A model generated the notes under the pieces. That model ran no database searches. It was given only the letters and a program-made list of their open reading frames with translations, and was not told where the DNA came from. A program made the translations under genes and the position numbers. This document shows, in pieces, positions 47,218 to 55,991 of a DNA stretch of 64,000 bases. The stretch is taken from contig OX485806.1 of NCBI GenBank assembly GCA_950295325.1, forward strand, positions 38,874,001-38,938,000. The letters run 5' to 3'. Source of the stretch: Polytrichum commune. Taxonomy: Eukaryota; Streptophyta; Polytrichopsida; Polytrichales; Polytrichaceae. How positions within the stretch are numbered: position 1 is the first letter of the stretch; every line of letters starts with the position of its first letter.

Positions 47218-47943
47218 ATCAGAAAACCTGCGATTACACCGAATTTGGCACCGAGCTCACTGGACAACAAACCCATCACCGAGACAACGAGTGGAGCTGG
47301 AGAAGAGGTGGAGTAATCCCTAGCAATACAGGTAGATCTCATACACATTGTATTCGGGAAGGTGAGCAACACCGAATCACCTGTGAGTGCACCAGAGCAA
47401 GGAGAGCGGTACCTGAGCACCCACAGCCCCGACCTTGCAGATCAGACAACCTGCGATTACACCGAATCTAGCACCGAGCTCACTGGGCAACAAACCCATC
47501 ACCGAAACAGAGGCTACATTCTACACCGAGACAACGAGTGGAGTTGGAGAAGAGGTGGAGTAATCCCTAGCAATACAGGCAGATCTCATACACATTGTAT
47601 TCGGGAAGATCAGACAACCTGCGATTACACCGAATCTGGCACCGAGCTCACTGGGCAACAAACCCATCACCGAAACAGAGGCTACATTCTACACCGCGAC
47701 AACGAGTGGAGCTGGAGAAGAGGCGGAGTAATCCCTAGCAGTACAGGCAGATCTCATACACATTGTATTCGGGAAGATCAGACAACCGGCAATTACACCG
47801 AATCTGGCACCGAGCTCACTGGGCAACAAACCTATCACCGAAACAAAGGCTACATTCTACACCGAGACAACGAGTGGAGCTGGAGAAGAGGCGGAGTAAT
47901 CCCTAGCAGTACAGGCAGATCTCATACACATTGTACTCGGAAA
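47218..47943 (+). repeat. 168-bp tandem units in the LINE 5' region
   Basis: Full units start at 47440, 47608 and 47776 (GATCAGACAACC..), each exactly 168 bp. A shortened first unit begins about 47218 and lacks roughly 24 bp around AGGCTACATTCTAC. Because 168 is a multiple of three, the frame stays open and encodes 56-residue repeats (NEWSWRRGGVIPS, TELTGQQTHHRN). Flanking phrases (GAGCAACACCGAA..GGAGAGCGGTACC..CCTTGCAGATC) also occur twice, so a larger unit was duplicated too. This resembles 5' promoter monomers of some animal LINEs. Confidence 0.92.
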
Positions 47944-48072
47944 AGTGAGCAACACCGAAACACATGTGAGTGCACCGAACCAGAGAAAGGAGAGCGGTAC
48001 CAGAGCACACACAGCCCCGACCTTGCAGATCCCACAAGCAGAAGCAGACCCCGAAGCCCAAACTTAACTGAG

Positions 48073-49875
48073 ATGGCCGCGTCAAGAGCCCCTCCCCGAG
48101 ATAACAACAACATGGAGGGAAGGGACCTGATTCCGAAAACCCTAGCAAAGGTTTTTGGTGACGAGGAAGACATAATGGAGATTGACTCGCCTACTCAGAG
48201 CCTAAAGAAACTCCTTGCAGAGAAGGCCAAAACAAATGCCCGAGCTGCAGCCAATGGGAAGAGAGCTAGAGACCGGGCCGGGACATCCTCACCCTCGAAT
48301 TCCCACAAGGTGATCTCTCCCCGTAATGTAGTTCATGCCACAAAGCCCACATCAGACCCAAAACTCAAATTATGGTTAGGATTTGAAGTCATGGAAAAAC
48401 TTGCAATTGAGCAAGGAACTGATGAGTTATTTAATGATGAAACCATTGCTGATAGAACCACAAGAGGCATCCCCCGTAAGGAAGCCGAGGAATTAGAGAG
48501 TGTAAGCATTTCATACCCAAGAGTGCCACAAACTTTGTACCCAAGTGAGAGAAGTGATGGATTACCGGGTCAACATCTTAACCTCACTCAACTTCCATCA
48601 GAGATAGAAACTGACCCCATCTCTTGCATGTCCCTAGACTTTCAAATTGCCATTCATTTTCAACTCCCCAACAACCCCCTATTTCATAACCATGTCAAAG
48701 AGCTTGTTAAAGAGAGGCTAAATGCCATGCACATTCCACTAGGAACTAACCTCATCGAACCTATCTCGGTTCTATGCATGAGTATTAAGAGAGGAGGGGT
48801 TAAGGGCGTTTGGGCTGGGATAGTCAAACTCCACCTCCTTCACCCCCAAACCGATGGAGTAGCCTTACTCACGGGTCTTAGACCCTTCATTCTCCACCTT
48901 GAGCCCCACTCAAATGTTGGAAGCCTAGGCAAGATATGTAAATCATATCACTCCATTGCTAGGAATAACAACCTCTCCATCAAAATTTCAAATGACACTC
49001 TAGTAGGATTGACATCTCATGCTCTCTTTCTTGATATCCTTGAAAATAGCTTTAGAAGAGGTCATAACTTTGAAATTGTAGAAATACAAAAGACCACCGC
49101 TAACAACCATGCCTACATTGTTGCTCCTACCCCCCTACAAGCTAAGAAAATACAAACCCTCCAAATATCCACACACCACCAAATTCTTGATGGGCAAGTA
49201 ACAAAGGGCCCCTTTCTTACTATGGAGCAAAAGGCAAGGAAAGAGGCTCTTACCCTAACTTTCTACAACCTCCCCATTTTGATGAATATTGAAGACACCT
49301 CCCTTGAAATTTGCAAGGTACTAGGAACCAAAAATGTGGTATCCATTTGGTTCCACAAGCAAGATGGCTTGAGACACAATGGGAGTGCCAATGTGGAATG
49401 CCTCAACCCCTTTGTGTATAGGAAGTTTGTGGGTAAAGAAGCAAAAATTGGGGCCTACCATGTGGAAATTACCCCACACCGCCGTAGCCTAGATGGTAAT
49501 GACAAACCCCCCAAAGAGTTACTAATCAAATTTGGTTTTGAAGATACTAATACGTGTTTAGTAAACACAATTGAAGCCATCCAAAACCAAACACAAGGAG
49601 AAGAAAGTGCAACAAAGGGGGATGTTCTTACCGTCATGAAAGAGGCCATTGAGGAAGGTAACAAAAAACTCAAACTTGAACTCCACAAGGATATGGAGTT
49701 AAAAGATGACATAGTAAGAGAAGCACACATCTATGCGGATGAAATAAACGATAAACTCAAAAAACAGATGATGGACATCCAAAGCACCTTGACTTTGGCA
49801 CTTACGGGAATGCAACAAATTACGGGTGTGGTTAAACCAAACCTTATGCTAAAGGACCAACCAAATGTGGATTGA
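48073..49875 (+). CDS. LINE ORF1 protein, 600 codons from the chosen ATG
   Basis: The frame is open from 47362, but the first part is repeat-encoded. I choose the ATG at 48073 (MAASRAPPRDNNNMEGRD), which opens the non-repetitive part. The protein has an N-terminal basic, Ala-rich tract (LAEKAKTNARAAANGKRARD), then a globular region with alternating strand/helix character (SCMSLDFQIAIHFQLP; EALTLTFYNLPILMNIEDTS) that may hold an RRM-like or esterase-free nucleic-acid-binding fold, and a charged C-terminal helix likely to form a coiled coil (EEGNKKLKLELHKDMELKDD). In LINEs, ORF1 proteins bind element RNA and form multimers. No zinc knuckle was seen. It is intact in this copy, unlike ORF2. Confidence 0.75.
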   Translation: MAASRAPPRDNNNMEGRDLIPKTLAKVFGDEEDIMEIDSPTQSLKKLLAEKAKTNARAAANGKRARDRAGTSSPSNSHKVISPRNVVHATKPTSDPKLKLWLGFEVMEKLAIEQGTDELFNDETIADRTTRGIPRKEAEELESVSISYPRVPQTLYPSERSDGLPGQHLNLTQLPSEIETDPISCMSLDFQIAIHFQLPNNPLFHNHVKELVKERLNAMHIPLGTNLIEPISVLCMSIKRGGVKGVWAGIVKLHLLHPQTDGVALLTGLRPFILHLEPHSNVGSLGKICKSYHSIARNNNLSIKISNDTLVGLTSHALFLDILENSFRRGHNFEIVEIQKTTANNHAYIVAPTPLQAKKIQTLQISTHHQILDGQVTKGPFLTMEQKARKEALTLTFYNLPILMNIEDTSLEICKVLGTKNVVSIWFHKQDGLRHNGSANVECLNPFVYRKFVGKEAKIGAYHVEITPHRRSLDGNDKPPKELLIKFGFEDTNTCLVNTIEAIQNQTQGEESATKGDVLTVMKEAIEEGNKKLKLELHKDMELKDDIVREAHIYADEINDKLKKQMMDIQSTLTLALTGMQQITGVVKPNLMLKDQPNVD

Positions 49876-50752
49876 CCACAAACCGCCAAGAAAAAAAAAG
49901 TATTTATCACAATACTACCATATACATATATACATATATAGACATATACATGAAACATATACTGGAATAACTACAAAATACCATAACAACAAAGAAGGTA
50001 TTCCACAACACCCAAAAAACCATATGGAATACAAATACAAAACATGCCTCATATACCCGAATAAATACAATATACAACAAAAAACTACATACCCAATACT
50101 CAAACCAAAATACAATCCCCACATACAAAACAACAAACATAGAAAGTACTACCATTCAACGTACAATGGTCACACAAAGCATACCCTCAACTCAAAATAC
50201 CTCCCACCTCATTCAAAAAACAATCTCCATACGAAATACGGTAAGTGCCCAAAACGCATACTCCATCCAACGAACGGATGTCATCTAAAACGCATATTTC
50301 ATCCAAAACATAGTTCACACCCAAAACAAGCAACACATCCCAACTCAAAACCACACCTACAAAATAAACTTCACTCTAAACACAACCCACATCTAAACCC
50401 CAAACCCTGCCCCCTCTCAAACCCTAACTCCTATTTCAATCACAAAAGACACCCAAAAAGCAAAATGGCATCGGCCTACCGGCCTTACCACAATCCTAAT
50501 GGCCAACATCACTTCATAAATAATTGGAAACCTCACTCAATAACAATTCAAATACCAACAAACCATGCAAAATTACACTCCGTACCCAAACAACCAAAAA
50601 ACATTATACCCACCCTACCCAATATCCCTCCCATAACAAAACTTGCACTCACCAAAAACCAAATAAGAAAAAACCAAAGATACTCAACTTATATAAATAC
50701 TACCTCATTACATCAAGTATATCAAGTACGCATCAAAAACCTCGCACAATAA
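49865..50752 (+). CDS. Inter-ORF frame, His-Pro-Lys hexapeptide repeats (part a)
   Basis: This overlaps the end of ORF1 by 11 bases in another frame. The 295-codon frame is built largely of degenerate six-residue units such as SHPKQA, LHSKHN and PHLNPK (18-bp DNA period), rich in His, Pro, Lys, Asn and Thr and nearly free of acidic residues. It contains the first MASAYRP module (ATG at 50465). It may be coding, or a repeat-expanded spacer in which stops are rare because the DNA lacks G. In favour of coding is the precise MASAYRP start repeated four times; against it is the frame break at 50752. Confidence 0.45.
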   Translation: MWIDHKPPRKKKYLSQYYHIHIYIYRHIHETYTGITTKYHNNKEGIPQHPKNHMEYKYKTCLIYPNKYNIQQKTTYPILKPKYNPHIQNNKHRKYYHSTYNGHTKHTLNSKYLPPHSKNNLHTKYGKCPKRILHPTNGCHLKRIFHPKHSSHPKQATHPNSKPHLQNKLHSKHNPHLNPKPCPLSNPNSYFNHKRHPKSKMASAYRPYHNPNGQHHFINNWKPHSITIQIPTNHAKLHSVPKQPKNIIPTLPNIPPITKLALTKNQIRKNQRYSTYINTTSLHQVYQVRIKNLAQ

Positions 50753-52053
50753 CAACGTACATCCCTAAAGACAATAAATTACATCCTAAACATCATTCAC
50801 ACCCAAAGTACAAACAATACTCAACAAACAAAATGGCCTCGGCCTACCGGCCTCGCCATAAAACTAACCGCAAACTCCACCTCACTAATTGGAAACCTAC
50901 CCCAATAACAAACCAAACATCTAAACACGATGCAAACGCATACCCCTTAACCAAACAACAAGAAAACATAATACCTGCCCTACATCACACCTCCTCTAAA
51001 ATTAACCGCGCACTCATTAAAATACCAAAAATCAAAACAACTAACCTACATAAATACTACCCCTCTACCTCAAGTACAACAAAAGTAAATCAAATATCTA
51101 TAAACAAACCAAATTACACTAACCACCCACACAACAACAACCCAAAACATACTCTCCGAACAAAACACACCACACATCCAAATTATACTTCTCATCCAAA
51201 ACACAAAATACAACGGCCTCACTCACAATGTAGGTACCTCACAAGCAACGAACTTCATCCTACATCCAAACCGCATCCAAAATATAGGCTACACCCTAAA
51301 CAAAGGCCACACCCACAACTAAATCCCCCCCTCACATCTAAACAATCAAGTAACATTACACATGCCCTGAATTACGGAAAGTACCCAAAACACATACCAC
51401 ATCCAATGAACTACCTTCATCCAAGATATGGATCCCATCCAAAACACATAAGCCACTCAACACATATATCTCATCCAAAACATAACCCACATCATGAACA
51501 AGGAACCTACCCTAACCTAAAGGCATGCCAACAAAATAGACTACATCCTAAACATAAACCCCAACAAAAATCCGTACTCTACCCCCACTCACAACCAGAC
51601 CCCTACTCAAAATACAAACAACACCCAACAAACAAAATGGCCTCGGCCTACCGGCCTCGCCACAAAACTAACCGAAAAAATCACCTCACCAACTGGAAAC
51701 CTACCTTAGTAACAAATCAAGTACCTAAATACTATGTGAACTCACGCCCCTTATCTAAACAACAAGAAAACATAATACCCACCCTACACCACATCCCCTC
51801 TACAACAAAACTAACATTCATCAAAAATCAAAAACCAAGTAAGACACAACCAAAAACAACTAACCTATATAGATACTTCCCTACTATCTCAAGTACATCA
51901 AATATTAAACTTATAAATGTACCAAATTACTCTAACAACTACACAAAATACAACCCCCGAACACAACACACTACGCACCCAAATTTTACCACCCATCCAA
52001 AACAAAAAAATACAACGGCCTCTCTCACAATACAAGTACTCATCAAAAAATAG
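50524..52053 (+). CDS. Inter-ORF frame, His-Pro-Lys repeats with two MASAYRP modules (part b)
   Basis: The 509-codon frame contains MASAYRPRHKTNRK modules at 50833 and 51637. Each is followed by LTNWKP, then a run up to a Tyr-Tyr motif (LHKYYPSTSS; LYRYFPTISS), then hexapeptide units (LHPKHK, PHPKYR, LHPKQR). The modules correspond to the start of ORF2 at 52652 but lack its 2A tail. The region thus looks like successive duplications of an ORF2 leader plus hexapeptide DNA. Whether it is translated is unknown. Confidence 0.45.
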   Translation: METSLNNNSNTNKPCKITLRTQTTKKHYTHPTQYPSHNKTCTHQKPNKKKPKILNLYKYYLITSSISSTHQKPRTITTYIPKDNKLHPKHHSHPKYKQYSTNKMASAYRPRHKTNRKLHLTNWKPTPITNQTSKHDANAYPLTKQQENIIPALHHTSSKINRALIKIPKIKTTNLHKYYPSTSSTTKVNQISINKPNYTNHPHNNNPKHTLRTKHTTHPNYTSHPKHKIQRPHSQCRYLTSNELHPTSKPHPKYRLHPKQRPHPQLNPPLTSKQSSNITHALNYGKYPKHIPHPMNYLHPRYGSHPKHISHSTHISHPKHNPHHEQGTYPNLKACQQNRLHPKHKPQQKSVLYPHSQPDPYSKYKQHPTNKMASAYRPRHKTNRKNHLTNWKPTLVTNQVPKYYVNSRPLSKQQENIIPTLHHIPSTTKLTFIKNQKPSKTQPKTTNLYRYFPTISSTSNIKLINVPNYSNNYTKYNPRTQHTTHPNFTTHPKQKNTTASLTIQVLIKK

Positions 52054-52558
52054 ATTCCACCCTAAACTCAAACCACATCCAAAGCATAGTTTACATCCTA
52101 AACACAATACACAACCAAAACCTAAACCTTCCCCCGCACCTAAACAACCTAGTAACATCACACACACCCCACCCAACCCGATTACCATAATTAAAACCAT
52201 AAGCATGAAAAACCTAAAAACAAACAAAACACGCCCTTCACCCAATCAATTAGGAAATATAACACCCCCCTCACAACAAGATTCCTACCCAAAACAAAAA
52301 ATACCTCGGTCCCACCCACAATACTATTCTCATCCAAGATATAGCCCTCACCAAAAGCACAATCTTCATCCAAGGGGTAAGCTTCATCCAAACCATAGAG
52401 TCCACCTAAAACATATACTTCATCCAAAAGCCAAAATATACCCAAAACACAAATACCAACAACCGTATTGGTACCAACCAAAACAAGAAACCCAATCCAA
52501 CTCAAAATCTCACAAGCCTCACCCTACATACAACTTGTACCTAAACCCCACACCTTAA
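51917..52558 (+). CDS. Inter-ORF frame, His-Pro-Lys repeats (part c)
   Basis: The 213-codon frame continues the hexapeptide pattern (LHPKHN, HPRYSP, LHPRGK, LHPNHR, ILHPKA) up to just before the ORF2 leader. Same composition and the same doubt about translation as the preceding frames; the frame changes between parts suggest indels in repeat DNA. Confidence 0.4.
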   Translation: MYQITLTTTQNTTPEHNTLRTQILPPIQNKKIQRPLSQYKYSSKNRFHPKLKPHPKHSLHPKHNTQPKPKPSPAPKQPSNITHTPPNPITIIKTISMKNLKTNKTRPSPNQLGNITPPSQQDSYPKQKIPRSHPQYYSHPRYSPHQKHNLHPRGKLHPNHRVHLKHILHPKAKIYPKHKYQQPYWYQPKQETQSNSKSHKPHPTYNLYLNPTP

Positions 52559-52651
52559 CCCCACTCCAAACACCACCTACACCCTAAATACAAACCCTAC
52601 CAAAAACATAAACACCCATATTCAAAATACAATCCCTACCCAAATAACAAA

Positions 52652-54178
52652 ATGGCCTCGGCCTACCGGCCTCGCCACATAAATAACACATACCACTTCA
52701 TAAAAAATTGGAAACCTAACTCAGTAACAAACCCACTACCTACAAACAATGCAACGTCACACTTCTTACCCGAACTAGTAGAAAAAACCACTCCCGCTAT
52801 GCCTAACCTCTTTTCCACAACCAAATTCACATGTTTGAAATATCTTAAAATAAATATGAGAAAACCAAAAACACTTCAATTCTACGGATATTACTTCATT
52901 GACATACTAGATCTACTAAAATGCGGAGATATCGAACTTAACCCGGGACCAATGCCTGATATTCTACGAACACACCCTATTACACAAAAAAAAAGAGCCA
53001 ACACGTATTTTGTCCCAAATACTATAAAACTACAACCTGAATACCAACACCTAGCAAATACATTCGTCCCTATCCTAAAACACACACACCCACTACACCT
53101 CCAAGCAATCACCACATACCCACATCTACACCATTATACCCAAACACAAAACCAGTCGCCACCAACCCATATGCTATACGCCCTAATTATTACCATCCAC
53201 CCCGCAATGGACATATGCAATAACATGCTAGTCCAACCCCAAAACTACCACTTTAATAACATATGGACCAACACGTTAATCATTAGGCTAGCTAACCTCA
53301 CCAACCCCCCCGAGCGACACATACTGACACCGCACCCCTACACAACATTCATAGAAAACAATCAACATATAATACTCCCTCAAAACTCAATACACACAAA
53401 AATATACGAATTCATCCACAACCAAGAAACCACACCCACATCAACCACCCTCAAGAAAGAATTCCCTTTCCTCCCAAACCAGTTGATAACCGAAACACTT
53501 AGATGTTTAGAAAACATCAGCGAATACTCACACCCACCCCCACTCCCAGCCGCTCCCACACCAATCACAAGAATAAACACCAACACCGAACATGAAACAA
53601 TCATAATAACTTGGAATGCGTCATCACTCAACACATCATTACCAAACTTACAAAGCTTAATAAACAACTATCTAAACAACACAACAATCATACACATCCA
53701 AGAAACCAAACTTACTGCAAACAAATCTACGAAATATATACAAAATCTATTCCCGGAATTCAAACTCATTTTCAACAACACACACGCACTCACAAGGTGC
53801 ATCCAACAAATGATGCCTTATACCCCCGGAAGAGGTGGCCTACTTACACTTATCCATCATAAATATGCATTCCCAGGGAATGTCACCAAAATCCCCACAC
53901 CAGCAAACATCTCCCCATATCTACAAATAATAAAAATAAATAACCACCCACTAATCATACACATGTATATGCCCACGCACTTAGAAGACACATATCTTAT
54001 CCCACACCTTAAGAATGAAATCACTAACCAAATCACTATACACCCTAATCACATATATACACTATGCGGAGACTTTAACAGAGATATTGCACTCAGGGGC
54101 AGACAAAATAACAACACTAACACCCCCCATAAGAAGAAGACTTCCAATGGAAAAACTTCACCACATCTCTCAACTTAG
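52652..54178 (+). CDS. ORF2 fragment: leader, 2A peptide, AP endonuclease N-terminal part
   Basis: Residues 1-99 form the leader, ending LLKCGDIELNPG, and residue 100 is the 2A Pro. The APE motifs follow: ITWNASSLN (about 53605), IHIQETKL with catalytic Glu codon 53702-53704, GRGGLLTLIH, MYMPTH, and GDFN at 54068-54079. The frame then fails near 54120-54135; the rest of the domain (TSLIDGFYI, SDHYPVTL with SDH at 54319-54327) is in another frame. APE nicks target DNA to start target-primed reverse transcription. All visible catalytic residues are kept. Confidence 0.85.
   Translation: MASAYRPRHINNTYHFIKNWKPNSVTNPLPTNNATSHFLPELVEKTTPAMPNLFSTTKFTCLKYLKINMRKPKTLQFYGYYFIDILDLLKCGDIELNPGPMPDILRTHPITQKKRANTYFVPNTIKLQPEYQHLANTFVPILKHTHPLHLQAITTYPHLHHYTQTQNQSPPTHMLYALIITIHPAMDICNNMLVQPQNYHFNNIWTNTLIIRLANLTNPPERHILTPHPYTTFIENNQHIILPQNSIHTKIYEFIHNQETTPTSTTLKKEFPFLPNQLITETLRCLENISEYSHPPPLPAAPTPITRINTNTEHETIIITWNASSLNTSLPNLQSLINNYLNNTTIIHIQETKLTANKSTKYIQNLFPEFKLIFNNTHALTRCIQQMMPYTPGRGGLLTLIHHKYAFPGNVTKIPTPANISPYLQIIKINNHPLIIHMYMPTHLEDTYLIPHLKNEITNQITIHPNHIYTLCGDFNRDIALRGRQNNNTNTPHKKKTSNGKTSPHLST
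52928..52951 (+). other. 2A ribosome-skipping peptide (DIELNPGP)
   Basis: The canonical 2A signature D-(V/I)-E-x-N-P-G-P is complete, preceded by the hydrophobic FIDILDLLKCG. Known 2A peptides make the ribosome skip the bond before the last Pro, releasing the upstream peptide (here 99 residues) from the downstream enzyme. 2A peptides occur in LINEs of trypanosomes and several animals. ATG follows immediately after the Pro codon. Confidence 0.88.
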
Positions 54179-54401
54179 AATATATTCAAACCAATACTAG
54201 TATCTCCAGACAAGGTGGATACAACTACACATCAACAAGCCTAATAGATGGTTTTTATATTCACTCCCCAGACAACAACAAATTTACCTCCACTACAAAT
54301 ACAAACATGAATCTAAATTCAGATCACTATCCAGTCACATTACATATTCCACACAACACACTTATAGCCAGACCCCACCCCCTACAAACACCTCACCAAC
54401 T

Positions 54402-55991
54402 AGAATACTGAACCCGATACCACCTGAAAACCTAGAAAAATTCAACATAACATTCTTTGAAGAAAACTCCACCCAACTTAAAATACTTACCACACTATTA
54501 GAAAACCACCAACACTTAACATCTGATCAATGGCAAGTTGCATGTACATCACTGGACTACATTATAAACAAAATCTCAGAAACAATTGAAAAAACCTGCA
54601 AAGCAGACCCACTACCCAACCTTACAACCAGAACATCGCAACAAGGTGGTTTTCTACCACGCAAACTAGCTAGAGAATGGAAAAGACACCTCAACACATA
54701 TCACCTCATTAGGAAAGCCATTTACATAGCACAACATGACCCACGCTGGCAAGTGCACCCCATCCTAAACGATATCCGAAACCACCAACACGTCAGCATT
54801 CCGCACCCACCCGCTACAGCAGCATCCCCTGATGAATGGATTAACACAATAGCGGCCATCGCAAAAATTGCAAATAAAGAAGCCAGAAAAATCACCACAA
54901 AATATACTAGAGACTGCATTCTAAAAGCCGTATCGAAATACCGCCAAATGTATGAAAAAAACTCCAAGAAAATAAACCGAAAAGTAATTGCAGCGCTTGA
55001 AGACGCAAGACTCACAAACCAAGATATATACATTCTTTACATTGACTTCAAAAACGCCTTTGGCTCCATTGACCACGCCAGACTCTTAGCCATAATGAAA
55101 GACTTGGGTTATCCCAATGACTCAATAAACCTCATATGAAACATATACTTACAATCTTCAACCATATTCACTGGCGAACACTTCGGAAAAACCCTACCAA
55201 TTCATATCCAAAAAGGTACAATACAAGGCGATACCCTTAGCCCATACTTATTCATCATATTTCTAGAACCCCTACTCAGATGGCTACAACAAGGAAACAA
55301 TGGATATACTTTCGGTACGTCCAGAGTTAAAATCTCATCAGCTGCATATGCAGACGACCTTGCAGCAATCGCCAACAAACTAGAGACACTACAAACACAA
55401 TTAAATAAACTAGACATATTCTGCGAATGGACAGGAATGGATTTAGGAATACCAAAATGCGCAGGAACTGGATGCCCAAACAAATCTAAACTTAACCCCA
55501 CAACCTTCAAGGCCCTAATCCAATCCACCAACATAAACTATAGAAACCAACCTATACCAGTCCTAAACCAACACGAACCCTACACATACCTAGGAATAAA
55601 TCTTGCACCATCACTTAAGTGGAAAACACAAATAAATACCACTACAGCTAAAGTAATCAAACAATGTCAAGCCCTCGTAGCATGCCCAGTTACTATGAAA
55701 CAAAAAATCAACATGGCTGATACAGTCATACGCGCTGGAATAGCATATAGCTTTTATGCAGTACCATACTCCATACCAACCATAAAAAAACTTGACAAAA
55801 AGATCATCGCACTCCATAAAACAATATGCGGAATACCCAAATGCACATCTAATATTACTACACAACTCCCCCACAACCTATTTGGAATTGAAGTATTTTC
55901 ACTACAAATGCCTACCTACGGTGTATTGGAGAGCAACTACAAAACGCCCTTAACGATAAAGGCCGAATTGGGAAAATTTATACCGGCCTAA
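54402..55991 (+). CDS. ORF2 fragment: linker and reverse transcriptase
   Basis: After a helical linker (PRKLAREWKRHLNTYHLIRK) the sequence jumps from KKINRKVI directly to AALEDARLTNQD and the palm motif YIDFKNAFGSIDH (first Asp at about 55042). Motif B is GTIQGDTLSPYLF (about 55213) and the catalytic YADD is at 55347-55358. The fingers motifs that normally precede the first Asp are missing, which I read as an internal deletion. A TGA at 55137 (probably from TGG) interrupts the frame. The thumb-like sequence then continues (YTYLGINLAPSLKWKTQI) until the frame shifts near 55920. Confidence 0.85.

Larger units (their letters stand above)
50465..52951 (+). repeat. Four MASAYRP leader modules
   Basis: Starts are at 50465, 50833, 51637 and 52652. 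Each has ATGGC(C/A)TCGGCCTACCGGC, then NWKP about 20 codons on, then a Tyr-Tyr motif about 80 codons on. Only the fourth runs into the 2A peptide; the first three diverge into Ser/Thr-rich text at that point. The spacing (368, 804 and 1015 bp) grows through insertion of hexapeptide repeat DNA. Confidence 0.85.

Noticed and set aside
46938-47471. Independent 177-codon gene at the LINE 5' end
   Set aside because: It is a frame through the leader and first tandem units of the LINE.
47362-48072. Start of ORF1 at 47362
   Set aside because: This part is encoded by the 168-bp tandem units; the non-repetitive protein starts at the in-frame ATG 48073. Translation of the repeats cannot be excluded.
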